Assembly: GCF_000247475.1 (NCBI RefSeq) | Contig: NZ_AHZC01000408.1 | Location: 35 to 64,034 of the forward strand | DNA: 64,000 nucleotides | Direction: 5' to 3' | From: Rhizobium sp. PDO1-076 | GTDB taxonomy: Bacteria; Pseudomonadota; Alphaproteobacteria; Rhizobiales; Rhizobiaceae | In this document: positions 17,320 to 26,026 of the stretch, one piece after another | Position numbering within the stretch: the stretch's first letter is position 1 | Layout: each line of letters begins with the position of its first letter | The notes under the pieces: model-generated | Seen by the model: only the letters and a program-made list of their open reading frames with translations | Told to the model about the DNA's origin: nothing | Database searches by the model: none | Program-made: the position numbers and the translations under genes

Positions 17320-18366
17320 TTACTTCGTCCCACCGATCTTGTCGTTCAGCCGGTCGAGCGTCTTGCGCATCGCGCGGGCGTCCTCCTGCTGCGCCTCGAT
17401 CCAGTCGCGCAGCATCTGCTGTTCGTTGCGCATGTTCTTCACCAGCCCCTGGATGCCCTCTGCCAGTCCGGCAATCGCAGCAACGGACCGTTCGCTGTTG
17501 CTCGTGTCGCCGCCGTCGCGATTGGCAAGCCGCGCAACCTCGACAAGCAGCAGCTTCACATCTTCGCTGGCGACCGCGCCGCTGCCGTCGGAAACGACCG
17601 CCAGTTCGGAATCGAGGTCCGTCACGGAAGACAGCCAGTTTTCCAGTTCCGTATAAAAGCGGTTCTGCGCGCGGCCCGCCTGAAGATCGAGAAAGCCGAG
17701 GACCAGTGAGCCGGACAGGCCGAGCAGCGAGGACGAAAACGCCGTGCCCATGCCGGCCAGCGGCGCGGTCAGACCGCTCTTCAGCGCGGTCAATACGTCA
17801 TTGCTGTCGCCGGACGACGGATCAAGCGACTGGATGACGTCGTTGATCGACGCGATCGTGCCCAGCAGACCCCAGAAGGTGCCGAGCAGGCCGAGAAAGA
17901 CCAGCAGGCCGACGAGATAGCGTGTCGTGTCGCGTGATTCATCCAGGCGCGTGCCGATCGAATCGAGAATGGACCGGAGCGCGGTGCTGGAAATCGCCAT
18001 CGAGCGACGACCGCCGATCAGCGATTTCATCGGCGCAAGCAGACGCGGGTCACGACCGACGCGGTCGAAATCATTGCCTGCGGCACGGAAAGAATTGAAC
18101 CAGCGCACTTCCGGGCGAAGTGCCAGCACGTGGTTGAACACCAGGATGATGCCGACCGCCAGAACACCCAGAATGAGGCCGTTCAGCCCCGGGTTGGTGA
18201 TGAAGGCCGCGTGGGCCTGTCGATACAGGATGGCCGCGATGAAACCGACGATGATCAGGAAGATGACCATTGTGGTGAAGAAAGGCATCGGGCTGGAGAG
18301 CTTCTGGCCGTATTCCCCTGCTCGGGTTTCGCCCACTTCCAGGTCCGCCAGCTTCACTTTCGCCAT
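17320..18366 (-). CDS. MotA/TolQ/ExbB-like proton channel protein
   Basis: A 348-residue inner-membrane protein. Helices are seen at about residues 28-48 and 58-80, then at 145-170 (LVGLLVFLGLLGTFWGLLGTI) and 198-225 (PLAGMGTAFSSSLLGLSGSL), the MotA_ExbB core. The C-terminus from about 285 is a predicted coiled coil. It is the first gene of a two-gene unit with the OmpA/MotB-like protein, which starts at the next base after its stop. Together they should form a proton-driven 5:2 complex anchored to the cell wall. The task it powers is unknown. Confidence 0.85.
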   Translation of the reverse strand: MAKVKLADLEVGETRAGEYGQKLSSPMPFFTTMVIFLIIVGFIAAILYRQAHAAFITNPGLNGLILGVLAVGIILVFNHVLALRPEVRWFNSFRAAGNDFDRVGRDPRLLAPMKSLIGGRRSMAISSTALRSILDSIGTRLDESRDTTRYLVGLLVFLGLLGTFWGLLGTIASINDVIQSLDPSSGDSNDVLTALKSGLTAPLAGMGTAFSSSLLGLSGSLVLGFLDLQAGRAQNRFYTELENWLSSVTDLDSELAVVSDGSGAVASEDVKLLLVEVARLANRDGGDTSNSERSVAAIAGLAEGIQGLVKNMRNEQQMLRDWIEAQQEDARAMRKTLDRLNDKIGGTK

Positions 18367-18467
18367 GTGTACTCAACCTCCGGGGAATCTCAGTCCCGAA
18401 GGCTAGTAGAAAAATGAGACGAATTGAAGCCGGAAAGCCGCGTCATACAGCCCCGTTTTGAAAGCTC

Positions 18468-19268
18468 TTACGCCTTCGGTACGGGACGATTAATCACTTC
18501 TTCCAAGGCTTTGCGAATATACTCGTTGCCGGCGATCACGGCACCGGTCTCGAACATGTCCTGTGTACCCTTCATGTCCGAGACGAAACCGCCGGCTTCG
18601 CGGATCAGCAGCACACCGGCAGCAACATCCCAGATGTTGAGACCGGTTTCCCAGAACCCATCCAGGCGACCAGCAGCGACATAGGCGAGATCGAGCGCAG
18701 CCGCGCCCATGCGCCGCACGCCGGAGACTTCGCCCATGACATGGCGCAATTCGACGAGGAACTTGCCGTGCTGGCCACGACCGAGATGCGGCACGCCGCA
18801 GCCGATGACGCAATCCGACAGCACCTTGCGGGCGCCGACGCGGATGCGGCGATCGTTGAGGAAGGCGCCGCCGCCCTTTTCGGTCGTGTAGAGCTCGTCC
18901 GTCGCCGGGTTGAAAATCACGCCGGCGACGATCTCACCATTGCGCTCCAGCGCGATCGAGACGGCAAACTGCGGAATGCCGTGCAGGAAGTTGGTCGTGC
19001 CATCAAGCGGATCGACGATCCAACGATGCGCGCCATCGGTGCCCTTGATCTCTTCGCTTTCCTCGCCGAGGAATCCATAGGTCGGACGCGCCTTCAAAAG
19101 CTCCTCGCGCACGATCTTTTCGGCCCGGAAATCGGCCTGCGAAACGAAGTCGCCCGGGCCCTTGACGGAGACCTGCAGGTTCTGCACTTCGCCGAAGTCG
19201 CGCGCCAGCGACTTGCCCGCCTTGATGGCGGACTGAACCATGACGTTGAGAAGAGCTGAACGGGCCAT
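18468..19268 (-). CDS. suhB: Inositol-1-monophosphatase family phosphatase
   Basis: A 266-residue Mg2+-dependent phosphatase of the SuhB/IMPase group, which removes phosphate from inositol phosphates. Metal-site residues are visible in EESEEIKG near 67, WIVDPLDGTTNF near 82 and WDVAAGVLLIREAGG near 212. SuhB of E. coli also takes part in rRNA antitermination; whether that holds here cannot be told. It lies between the motor pair and an MgtC-like gene on the same strand with gaps of 100 and 140 bases. Confidence 0.93.
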   Translation of the reverse strand: MARSALLNVMVQSAIKAGKSLARDFGEVQNLQVSVKGPGDFVSQADFRAEKIVREELLKARPTYGFLGEESEEIKGTDGAHRWIVDPLDGTTNFLHGIPQFAVSIALERNGEIVAGVIFNPATDELYTTEKGGGAFLNDRRIRVGARKVLSDCVIGCGVPHLGRGQHGKFLVELRHVMGEVSGVRRMGAAALDLAYVAAGRLDGFWETGLNIWDVAAGVLLIREAGGFVSDMKGTQDMFETGAVIAGNEYIRKALEEVINRPVPKA

Positions 19269-19410
19269 TCGGTGACAATCCTTGAAATTCAGTGGTCGCC
19301 TTAAGGAAGCGACGAGAGCGGCGCTTGCGCGCGGCAGCGGTTGCGCGGTTCAAGACCACAAAAATTGCCGGATTTCAAGGGGCAACCCGCCATCCGGCCA
19401 TGCACGAGGC

Positions 19411-20700
19411 TCACATCAGCCCCGCATCCCAATGCACCGCCCAGTGGACCGCCCAATGGACCACCAGGCCAGCACACACGGCAAGCAGCGAACCGACAGC
19501 CACTTTGGCGGCGAAGCTCCGGCTGCCAGTGCCCGCGGCGTAGAGCGCCTTCGCCGCGATGTTCGCAACCACGGCAAGGCCGACCGCCTCGACCGCGACG
19601 TCCGGGCTGAGCCGATCCGCCATGCCGGCAATCGTCACTGTCGCCGCATCGACATCGGCAAAGGCCGAAAGCACAGAGACGAGATAAAGCCCGCCATCGC
19701 CGAAGACCTGGCTTGCCGCCCGCGCCAGAAAAGCGACAGCAGTGATCAGCAGCGCCATGCGGATGACAGAGCCGATTTCGAACGGGTTGGCCGGCAGGTC
19801 TCCCTTGCCGGCGGGCTCACGCCAGCGGACGAAAAACAGCGCCGCAGTGACCATCACCAGCGCGGCAGCCAAAAGCCCCGGCAACACGGACCATCCCAGC
19901 AAGGGCGAAAGCGCAAGCATCAGAAACACAGTGCGCACCAGCGAAACGGCACCGGCAACCAGCGCTCCGGCGGCAAGCCCTGCTGACGAGACTGCATCAA
20001 TACTTCGCCGCGCAAGCGCAAGCGTCGTGCCTGTTGATGAAACGAGACCGCCGACGGCGCCGGCCGCCAGGTCGCCCTGCCCCTGGCCGAGCATGCGGAC
20101 CGCCACGTAGCCGACATAGGAGATTGACGCGAGCGCGATCACCAGCACCACCAGATTGCGCGGCGACACTCCGCCGAAAGGCCCCACGGGCTCGGCCGGG
20201 ATCAGCGGCAGCAGCACGAATGTCATGGCCAGAAGAATGACCGCCGAGCGCAATTCCTCCCATTTCAGTCGCCGGATCGCCCCGTGCAGAAACTCGCGGC
20301 TCGCCAGAACCGCAACCATCGCCGCACCGCCGGCAGACGCCAAGACCATGTCGCCGATGACCGAGAGCGTTCCCAGGCCGAATGTCGCGACGGCGGCAAT
20401 CACGGTCGTGGCGCTGAAGGATTTCTGCGCCTGCGCCTCCATCAGGCCAAAACGCAGGATGATCGCGGTGACGCAGAGCAGGAAACCGGTCACGACCAGC
20501 CCCGGGTATTGCGTCCCCGAAACCGCCCGCTCGATCAGCCCGGCCAGGCCTCCCGTCATCCCGATCAGGGTAAACGTCCGGATCCCGGCTGTTCGTCCAC
20601 CCTCCGGCTCGTCACGCTCGCGCCAGTGACGCTCGACGCCGACGGCAGCACCGATGGCGATCGCAAGACCCAGACGCTGGAAAAGATCGAAGATGTCCAT
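19411..20700 (-). CDS. MgtC/SapB family membrane protein with DUF4010
   Basis: A 429-residue integral membrane protein with roughly 12 hydrophobic segments. The N-terminal part (LGLAIAIGAAVGVERHWRER, GGRTAGIRTFTLIGMTGG) is the MgtC/SapB pattern, and the rest fits DUF4010. MgtC relatives affect magnesium and membrane energetics, but the long DUF4010 form has no defined role. The very C-terminus contains a near-repeat HWAVHWAVHW encoded by three imperfect 12-base repeats at 19429-19464. It precedes suhB on the same strand. Confidence 0.8.
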   Translation of the reverse strand: MDIFDLFQRLGLAIAIGAAVGVERHWRERDEPEGGRTAGIRTFTLIGMTGGLAGLIERAVSGTQYPGLVVTGFLLCVTAIILRFGLMEAQAQKSFSATTVIAAVATFGLGTLSVIGDMVLASAGGAAMVAVLASREFLHGAIRRLKWEELRSAVILLAMTFVLLPLIPAEPVGPFGGVSPRNLVVLVIALASISYVGYVAVRMLGQGQGDLAAGAVGGLVSSTGTTLALARRSIDAVSSAGLAAGALVAGAVSLVRTVFLMLALSPLLGWSVLPGLLAAALVMVTAALFFVRWREPAGKGDLPANPFEIGSVIRMALLITAVAFLARAASQVFGDGGLYLVSVLSAFADVDAATVTIAGMADRLSPDVAVEAVGLAVVANIAAKALYAAGTGSRSFAAKVAVGSLLAVCAGLVVHWAVHWAVHWDAGLM

Positions 20701-20742
20701 GCCACCGCTCCCCCAAGCGGTCGTCTTCCCAAACGAACCTTG

Positions 20743-21945
20743 TCAGCTCCGACGGAAACGATTGGCCCCGTCGATCGCCTGCTTCTGCTGTTCCTCGTTC
20801 AGACCCAGATAGAAGTCCTCAAGGGTTGGATCTGTCAGGCCGGCACGACGCGACAGCACATACCATTTGGCAGCTTCTACCGGGTCGGGCCGTGTGCCCA
20901 GCGCATTGATATAGAGATGCGACAAGCGGTTCTGCGCCACCACATTGCCGCGCTTGGCGGCAATGCTCAGCCAGCGGAAGCCCTCATCATAGTCGCGCGG
21001 GCCATTGATGCCATTGACCAGCCAGATGCCGATATCGAGCTGGGCCGTATCGAAGCCGGCCTTTGCCGCCCGCTCAAGCCAGTCGCGGGCCTTGGCCTTC
21101 TTCTCTGAAGGCACATCCTTCAAGGCCGTGTAGACCTGGGCCAGCGCATATTGCGCATCGGCAATACCTTGCTCCGACGCCTTTTCGTAATAGGGCATGG
21201 CCATGGTCAGACCCCGGACGCCCGGATTGTCCGACACCAGGATCTGCGCCCAATTGAACTGCGCCGAACCATTGCCTGCATCGGCGGCATTGCGCATGTA
21301 TTCGTCGGCCTTCGCCTTGTCGCGCGCGACGTATTTGCCTTCCATCAGAAGAAGAGCATATTTGAACATTGCCGAGGGTTCGCCGCCCTGTGCCGCCTGG
21401 CCATACCAGAAGCTCGCACCTTTCAGGTCGCGCTTGACGCCAAGCCCGCGCGACATGATCTCCGCCAGCAATGTCTGCGCCGCCGGATCACCGAGTTGCG
21501 CACGCGGCAGTGCCTTGTCGACCGCCGTCAGAAACAGGCCGCGCTGGAAGGCGCCATAAGCCTCGTCCGGTTCCCCGGAGAATTCCTTTTCTTTCGGCGG
21601 ATCGGGCAGCGGCGTCCCCATGCGCAGATAGATGTTGATCCCCTGCAATTCCTCTTCGCGACCGCCCTTGCCGGACTTGCCTTGATCGCGACCGGATTTC
21701 GTTTCCGGCGGCGCGGCATCACGGTCGGCACGGTCCAGCGTCGTCGCATCACCTGCGCTGCTGCTTGGCCGCTGGCCGCGATCAATCTTTCCGGCGTCTT
21801 CGGGCTCGGCAGGCCTGATTGCCGGCGCATCGCCAATCTCCATGCCATCCTCTGCATCCTGCGCATGCGCGGCAGGCGCCGTCGCGAGCGCGAGCCCTGT
21901 GAAAGCGGCGAGAATCAGACGATGGAGGGACAAGGATTGGCGCAT
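20743..21945 (-). CDS. Sel1-repeat (TPR-like) secreted protein
   Basis: A protein of about 400 residues with a signal peptide (LILAAFTGLALATAPAAHA), a low-complexity acidic and basic linker to about residue 110, then tandem Sel1-like helical repeats from about 140 to 390 (for example AQTLLAEIMSRGLGVKRDL and AQYALAQVYTALKDVPSEKK). Such proteins are scaffolds for protein-protein contacts in the periplasm or outer membrane. ATG 21945 lies 8 bases after the stop of the ThiE-like gene; a TTG at 21957 overlapping that stop is possible. The two are probably cotranscribed. Confidence 0.8.
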   Translation of the reverse strand: MRQSLSLHRLILAAFTGLALATAPAAHAQDAEDGMEIGDAPAIRPAEPEDAGKIDRGQRPSSSAGDATTLDRADRDAAPPETKSGRDQGKSGKGGREEELQGINIYLRMGTPLPDPPKEKEFSGEPDEAYGAFQRGLFLTAVDKALPRAQLGDPAAQTLLAEIMSRGLGVKRDLKGASFWYGQAAQGGEPSAMFKYALLLMEGKYVARDKAKADEYMRNAADAGNGSAQFNWAQILVSDNPGVRGLTMAMPYYEKASEQGIADAQYALAQVYTALKDVPSEKKAKARDWLERAAKAGFDTAQLDIGIWLVNGINGPRDYDEGFRWLSIAAKRGNVVAQNRLSHLYINALGTRPDPVEAAKWYVLSRRAGLTDPTLEDFYLGLNEEQQKQAIDGANRFRRS

Positions 21946-21953
21946 GGAGCGGT

Positions 21954-22610
21954 TCAATCTTCAAACCGTGGCGCTTTTTCGTCCAGTTCGGCATTCACCT
22001 GGGAAACAATCGTCGCAGCCGTCGCCGGATCATCGAATACCGCCTTGCCAAGTGCCACGAACTCGGAGCCGCTCTCGGCCACGACAACGGCCGAGGAAGG
22101 ATCGATGCCGCCCATGACAATGCACGGAATGGCAATCATTGCCGACCACCACTCACCAAGAGCGATGTTCTTCGAATGCGCTTCCGGCTTGATGTCTCCA
22201 TCCAGCCTGCCGAAGAAAATGTAGTCCGGCTGTGCCTCGCCCATTTCGAGTGCGTGATGGCGGTCCATGGCGTTGCCACCACCGACAATCATTTTCGGCG
22301 TATGGTTCCCGACTGCCTCGGCCAGGGCTGCCGAATTGCCGCTGATATGCAGGCCGTCGGCCTTCACCCGGCCGGCAACCCGGCTGTTATCGACGATCAG
22401 CGCCGCGGCACCCGCCTCCTGGATCACCGGAACCAGCAGTTCGGCATGTTTCTGGAATGTCGCGTCGTCCAGTCCGTATTGCGGAATGATCACGGACGCG
22501 ACGTCGCCACCGCGCAACGCATCGCCGAGAACGCGCGCCTGTTCTGCGGCATCCGCCATATCAGGGACGATCAGCACGAGGCGGCAGCGATCTTGTTTCT
22601 TCTTGGTCAT
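21954..22610 (-). CDS. Thiamine phosphate synthase-like (ThiE/TenI family) protein
   Basis: A 218-residue TIM-barrel protein. ADGLHISGN near residue 85, KMIVGGGNAMDRHHALEMG near 108-126, YIFFGRL near 133 and MGGIDPSSAVVV near 170 follow the ThiE order. The usual ThiE pattern is HxGQ.D and GxST, here changed to LHISGN and VGGGN, so true thiamine phosphate synthesis is uncertain and a divergent TenI-like role is possible. No other thiamine gene is near. ATG 22610 begins the recognisable fold; earlier in-frame ATGs extend to 22697. Confidence 0.7.
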   Translation of the reverse strand: MTKKKQDRCRLVLIVPDMADAAEQARVLGDALRGGDVASVIIPQYGLDDATFQKHAELLVPVIQEAGAAALIVDNSRVAGRVKADGLHISGNSAALAEAVGNHTPKMIVGGGNAMDRHHALEMGEAQPDYIFFGRLDGDIKPEAHSKNIALGEWWSAMIAIPCIVMGGIDPSSAVVVAESGSEFVALGKAVFDDPATAATIVSQVNAELDEKAPRFED

Positions 22611-23000
22611 CGATGATTCCGTTTCCGGGTGTTTCCGCAACCTGCGGAACACACCCTCGTTGTATCTCATGAAATCCGATAGACCGCTCTCCCTCAAGGA
22701 TCAACCGGACAATGCGCATGGACTCGAACTTCTATGCTTGGTACCTCGCCCGCCATCTCCCTGTCGGCTGCCGAAAGACGCCGCGAGCACTAGCATCGTG
22801 CGCTCCATCAGGCGCTACGGCGAAAGGCAGGATCATTGCACGGAATTTCCACTCATTGATGTAGCGGCGAGCCTGTTCATCACGGAAGAAAGCCGCTCCA
22901 CGCCAGCATTCCGGCGCCGGCCTGTGTCAGGCACCCGAAAGCCCTGCTGCACCGCACATTCGCGCTTGCCGCGCATTCGCCTTTGACATAACCTTTCGCC
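22611..23000. other. Intergenic gap of about 390 bases
   Basis: Between the ThiE-like and ArsR genes, which are divergent. A 48-codon open frame from ATG 22719 exists, but nothing in it is recognisable. TTGACA at 22984-22989 could be the -35 of the ArsR gene, although the distance to its ATG is short. No RNA gene or repeat was seen. Confidence 0.4.
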
Positions 23001-23261
23001 ATGACAAACGCGGATCCTTTCACGGCTATCGCAGACCCGAACAGGCGTCACATCCTGGAGGATCTGCGTCGATCGCCGAAGACCGTGAATGACCTTGCCA
23101 AGACGCTGCCGATCAGCCGCCCGGCCGTCTCGCAGCATTTGAAGGCCCTGCTGGATTGCGGCCTGGTCGACGTGAAGGCGGAAGGCACGCGCCGCATCTA
23201 CTGCGTGAACCGTCCGGGTTTTGACCGGATGAACCTCTGGCTCGATCAGTTCTGGTCCTGA
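23001..23261 (+). CDS. ArsR-family transcriptional regulator
   Basis: An 86-residue winged-helix DNA-binding protein. The opening FTAIADPNRRHILEDLRRSP and the recognition helix in ISRPAVSQHLKALLDCGLV are classic ArsR, followed by the wing KAEGTRRIYCVN. It has no metal-binding cysteine cluster such as ELCVCD, so a metal ligand is unlikely. It is short and ends soon after the wing. No obvious target lies beside it; the downstream gene is on the other strand. Confidence 0.85.
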   Translation: MTNADPFTAIADPNRRHILEDLRRSPKTVNDLAKTLPISRPAVSQHLKALLDCGLVDVKAEGTRRIYCVNRPGFDRMNLWLDQFWS

Positions 23262-23309
23262 ACCGTCCTTGTTCACCGCAGAGCCTTGCTCACCGCAAAA
23301 TGGAGACAA

Positions 23310-23342
23310 AATAAAAGCCCCGAAGTCGTGAACTCCGGGGCC
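23310..23342 (-). terminator. Terminator of the minus-strand YdcH-like gene
   Basis: GCCCCG (23317-23322) pairs with CGGGGC (23336-23341), with AGT/ACT inside, one mismatch and loop CGTGA. On the minus strand it is followed by TTTTATTTTG. It lies about 70 bases beyond the gene stop. Confidence 0.65.
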
Positions 23343-23411
23343 GAAAAATGGTGGCTGCTTCACTCAGTACATCGGCCCCGGATCATCCGGAGCCGGCGCA
23401 GCCACATCCTG

Positions 23412-23588
23412 TCAATGTCGTGTGGAAGCCTTCAGGCGTTCCATTTCATCCTTAAGACGCAGCTTAAGACGCTTCAATTCGGCGATATGTTCATCGTTGA
23501 CGGAGGGGGATGCAAGAGCGGTATGGAGTCTTTCCTCCAAAGCACCGTGCTTCTTTTCCAGCGATTCAAGATGAGCCTGCATGGTCAT
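23412..23588 (-). CDS. YdcH family (DUF465) small protein
   Basis: A short helical protein of 58 residues: it starts MTMQAHLESLEKKHGALEER and continues with HIAELKRLKLRLKDEMERLK, the DUF465 pattern of a charged helical hairpin with conserved LKxxKLxLKDE. The ATG at 23588 has AAGGAAGGA 7 bases before it; a second ATG two codons on is possible. It is divergent from another YdcH-type gene at 23822, so the two paralogue-like genes share a 233-base promoter region. Function is unknown across the family. Confidence 0.8.
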   Translation of the reverse strand: MTMQAHLESLEKKHGALEERLHTALASPSVNDEHIAELKRLKLRLKDEMERLKASTRH

Positions 23589-23821
23589 TTGATGCGTCCT
23601 TCCTTATTGGCCTACTTCCAGCTCTCTCCACTGGAGTTTCAGGCTTTACGAACGTAATGTGACACGAAGAATGCGGTTTGTCGAAGGCAAAGAACCCATT
23701 TCATTGCGGCAAAAACGCAGACAAGGATAACTTCCCGTTACCGGTATTTGGTGATAGGAGCTTGCGCGAATCTACCGTGCATCCTTAAGAAAGTGCACGA
23801 GGCGGCAATGGGGAACAAACA

Positions 23822-24025
23822 ATGGCCGATCAAGAGCAGGCGGACGTCAGGCTCGCACTGGCACGGCTTCGCCAGGAGCACGAGGACTATGACGTCGCCA
23901 TCAATGCGATGATCTCGACCGGTTGCGATGCCCTGAGAATTCAGCGAATGAAAAAGAAGAAATTGTCCATCAAGGACAAGATCACCTCGATCGAGGATCA
24001 GATCATTCCGGACATCATCGCCTGA
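23822..24025 (+). CDS. YdcH family (DUF465) small protein
   Basis: A 67-residue helical protein with the family pattern LARLRQEHEDYDVAINAM followed by RIQRMKKKKLSIKDKITSIED. ATG 23822 follows GGGGAA. It is separated from purE by 18 bases and is probably the first gene of a ydcH-purE-purK transcript. The role is unknown; its basic helix could bind nucleic acid or a larger partner, but this is a guess. Confidence 0.8.
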   Translation: MADQEQADVRLALARLRQEHEDYDVAINAMISTGCDALRIQRMKKKKLSIKDKITSIEDQIIPDIIA

Positions 24026-24043
24026 CCGCACAAAGGAAATCCG

Positions 24044-24544
24044 ATGACAGCTGAGTGCCCACCCGTCGCCATCATCATGGGAAGCCAGTCCGACTGGGAG
24101 ACGATGAAAAACGCTGCGGACACGCTGGACGCGCTCGGCGTCAATTATGAAGCCCGCATCGTGTCTGCCCACCGCACACCCGATCGCATGTATGCGTTTG
24201 CCAAAGGCGCGCGCGACGAAGGTTTCAAGATCATCATCGCCGGTGCCGGCGGCGCAGCCCACCTGCCCGGAATGGTCGCTTCGCTGTCGCCCCTGCCTGT
24301 TTTCGGCGTGCCCGTGCAGTCCAAGACCATGTCCGGCCTCGACAGTCTTTATTCGATCGTCCAGATGCCGGCCGGCATTCCCGTCGGCACGCTGGCCATC
24401 GGCCGCGCCGGCGCCGTCAACGCCGCCCTGCTTGCGGCCCGCGTTCTTGCCCTGCACGACGAAGACCTGACCGAACGGCTCGACGACTGGATCGAGCGCC
24501 AGGCCGGATCTGTCGCCGACTATCCGATGGACGAAACTCCATGA
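24044..24544 (+). CDS. purE: N5-carboxyaminoimidazole ribonucleotide mutase
   Basis: Class I PurE, 166 residues, converts N5-CAIR to CAIR in purine synthesis. [12 protein letters not shown] is at residues 7-18, the catalytic His lies in [10 protein letters not shown] near 44, and [21 protein letters not shown] is near 68-88. It works with PurK, encoded next with an ATGA overlap at 24541. Confidence 0.96.
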   Translation: MTAECPPVAIIMGSQSDWETMKNAADTLDALGVNYEARIVSAHRTPDRMYAFAKGARDEGFKIIIAGAGGAAHLPGMVASLSPLPVFGVPVQSKTMSGLDSLYSIVQMPAGIPVGTLAIGRAGAVNAALLAARVLALHDEDLTERLDDWIERQAGSVADYPMDETP

Positions 24545-25605
24545 CCATTCGCACCATCGGCATCATCGGCGGCGGCCAGCTCGGCCGCATGCTCGCCATG
24601 GCTGCGGCGCGGCTCAACTACCGTACTATCATCCTCGAGCCGCAGGCAGACAGCCCGGCGGCACAGGTGGCCAACGCCCAGATCACCGCCGCCTATGACG
24701 ATCCGCAAGCGCTGGCAGAACTGGCAAAGCTGTGCGACGTCGTCACCTACGAATTCGAAAACGTGCCGGTCACGGCAGTCGAACGGCTGGCTGCAAGCGT
24801 TCCGGTCTACCCGCCGGCGAAGGCGCTGGAAGTTGCCCAGGACCGCGTCACCGAAAAACGCTTTCTCAATGCCTCGGGCATCGAGACGGCACGCTTTCAC
24901 GCCATAGACAGCCAGAGCGACCTCGAAGCGGCATTGGCCGATTTCGGCGGCGAAGGCGTCTTGAAGACCCGCCGCTTCGGCTACGACGGCAAAGGTCAGA
25001 AGGTTTACCGCAAGGGTGACACGGCCGAAGGCGGCTATGCGGCCCTCGGTTCCGTTCCGCTGATCCTTGAAAGCTTCGTGCCTTTCGTTCGCGAAGTGTC
25101 GATCATCGCCGCCCGTGGTGCCGATGGCGAGGTGCAGGCCTATGACCCGGCCGAAAATGTCCACCGCAACGGCATCCTGCACACATCGACGCTTCCGGCC
25201 GCAATCCCGGCGGAAACAGCGATTGCTGCGCGTGAGGCTGCGACCACGCTGCTCAACGGCCTCGACTATGTCGGCGTGGTCGGGATGGAATTCTTCGTGC
25301 TCACCGATGGCGGCCTGATCGCCAACGAGATCGCACCGCGCGTGCACAATTCCGGCCACTGGACAGAGGCTGCCTGCATTGTCTCGCAGTTCGAGCAGCA
25401 CATCCGCGCTGTGGCCGGCTTGCCGCTCGGCGACCCGTCGCGCCATTCCGACTGCGTGATGACGAATCTGATCGGTGACGACATTGATTCCGTGCCGGTA
25501 TGGCTCGGCCGCAGCAATGTCCTTGTGCACCTCTACGGAAAAACCGAAGCCCGGCCCGGTCGCAAGATGGGGCATGTGACAGAAATAATGTCGATTAAAG
25601 CCTGA
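24541..25605 (+). CDS. purK: N5-carboxyaminoimidazole ribonucleotide synthase
   Basis: ATP-grasp enzyme of 354 residues that makes N5-CAIR from AIR, bicarbonate and ATP. The N-terminal motif [17 protein letters not shown] is at residues 5-21, [19 protein letters not shown] lies near 137-155, and [13 protein letters not shown] near 262 carries metal and substrate residues. Its start overlaps the purE stop, giving a coupled purEK operon. Confidence 0.96.
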   Translation: MTIRTIGIIGGGQLGRMLAMAAARLNYRTIILEPQADSPAAQVANAQITAAYDDPQALAELAKLCDVVTYEFENVPVTAVERLAASVPVYPPAKALEVAQDRVTEKRFLNASGIETARFHAIDSQSDLEAALADFGGEGVLKTRRFGYDGKGQKVYRKGDTAEGGYAALGSVPLILESFVPFVREVSIIAARGADGEVQAYDPAENVHRNGILHTSTLPAAIPAETAIAAREAATTLLNGLDYVGVVGMEFFVLTDGGLIANEIAPRVHNSGHWTEAACIVSQFEQHIRAVAGLPLGDPSRHSDCVMTNLIGDDIDSVPVWLGRSNVLVHLYGKTEARPGRKMGHVTEIMSIKA

Positions 25606-25701
25606 ATTTCCGGGAATATTCGCTGCTTCTTGCCCGCAAATCGGGCATTGAAGGTTGACATGACCGGGCTGGTCGCGGTAATTGCGGCCAACTCTTCAGG
25701 G

Positions 25702-25738
25702 ATGCGCCCGGGCGGCGCTCTTTTGATTGTTTTTGGCA
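25702..25738 (+). terminator. Probable terminator between purK and rpmJ
   Basis: A GCGCC/GGCGC stem around CGGGC sits near 25709-25723, followed by TTTTGATTGTTTTT. The remainder of the 178-base gap holds the presumed rpmJ promoter. Confidence 0.5.
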
Positions 25739-25783
25739 GCGGGCGAATAAACCATTCCCCGACAATTGTTGTGGACCAGGAAA

Positions 25784-25909
25784 ATGAAGATCAAGAACTC
25801 GCTGAAAGCGCTTAAGGCCCGTCATCGCGACAACCGTCTGGTTCGCCGCAAGGGTCGTGTTTACATCATCAACAAGATGAACCCGCGCTTCAAGGCTCGT
25901 CAGGGCTGA
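25784..25909 (+). CDS. rpmJ: 50S ribosomal protein L36, cysteine-free form
   Basis: Large-subunit ribosomal protein of 41 residues: [20 protein letters not shown], then [21 protein letters not shown]. This is the longer YkgO-like L36 without the Cys/His zinc site. AGGA lies 4 bases before ATG 25784. It stands alone, outside any ribosomal operon, as usual for this L36 type in alphaproteobacteria. Confidence 0.93.
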   Translation: MKIKNSLKALKARHRDNRLVRRKGRVYIINKMNPRFKARQG

Positions 25910-26026
25910 GGTTTCGGCGCAGCCTTCTGGCGCGCCATGCCTGTGGGAATACCTCGCCGTTCAGACGGCGTGTTGATGTCGTAAATTTGAGTTTGAAAGA
26001 AGGCGCAGAGGGATTATCGTCCCGGT

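Noticed and set aside
16288-18366. MotA/OmpA-like pair as a Zorya defence system
   Set aside because: No ZorC, ZorD or ZorE-like gene is present, and neighbours are core genes. Kept as a motor of unknown role.
22719-22865. 48-codon frame in the gap before the ArsR gene
   Set aside because: No recognisable motif and no good ribosome-binding site.
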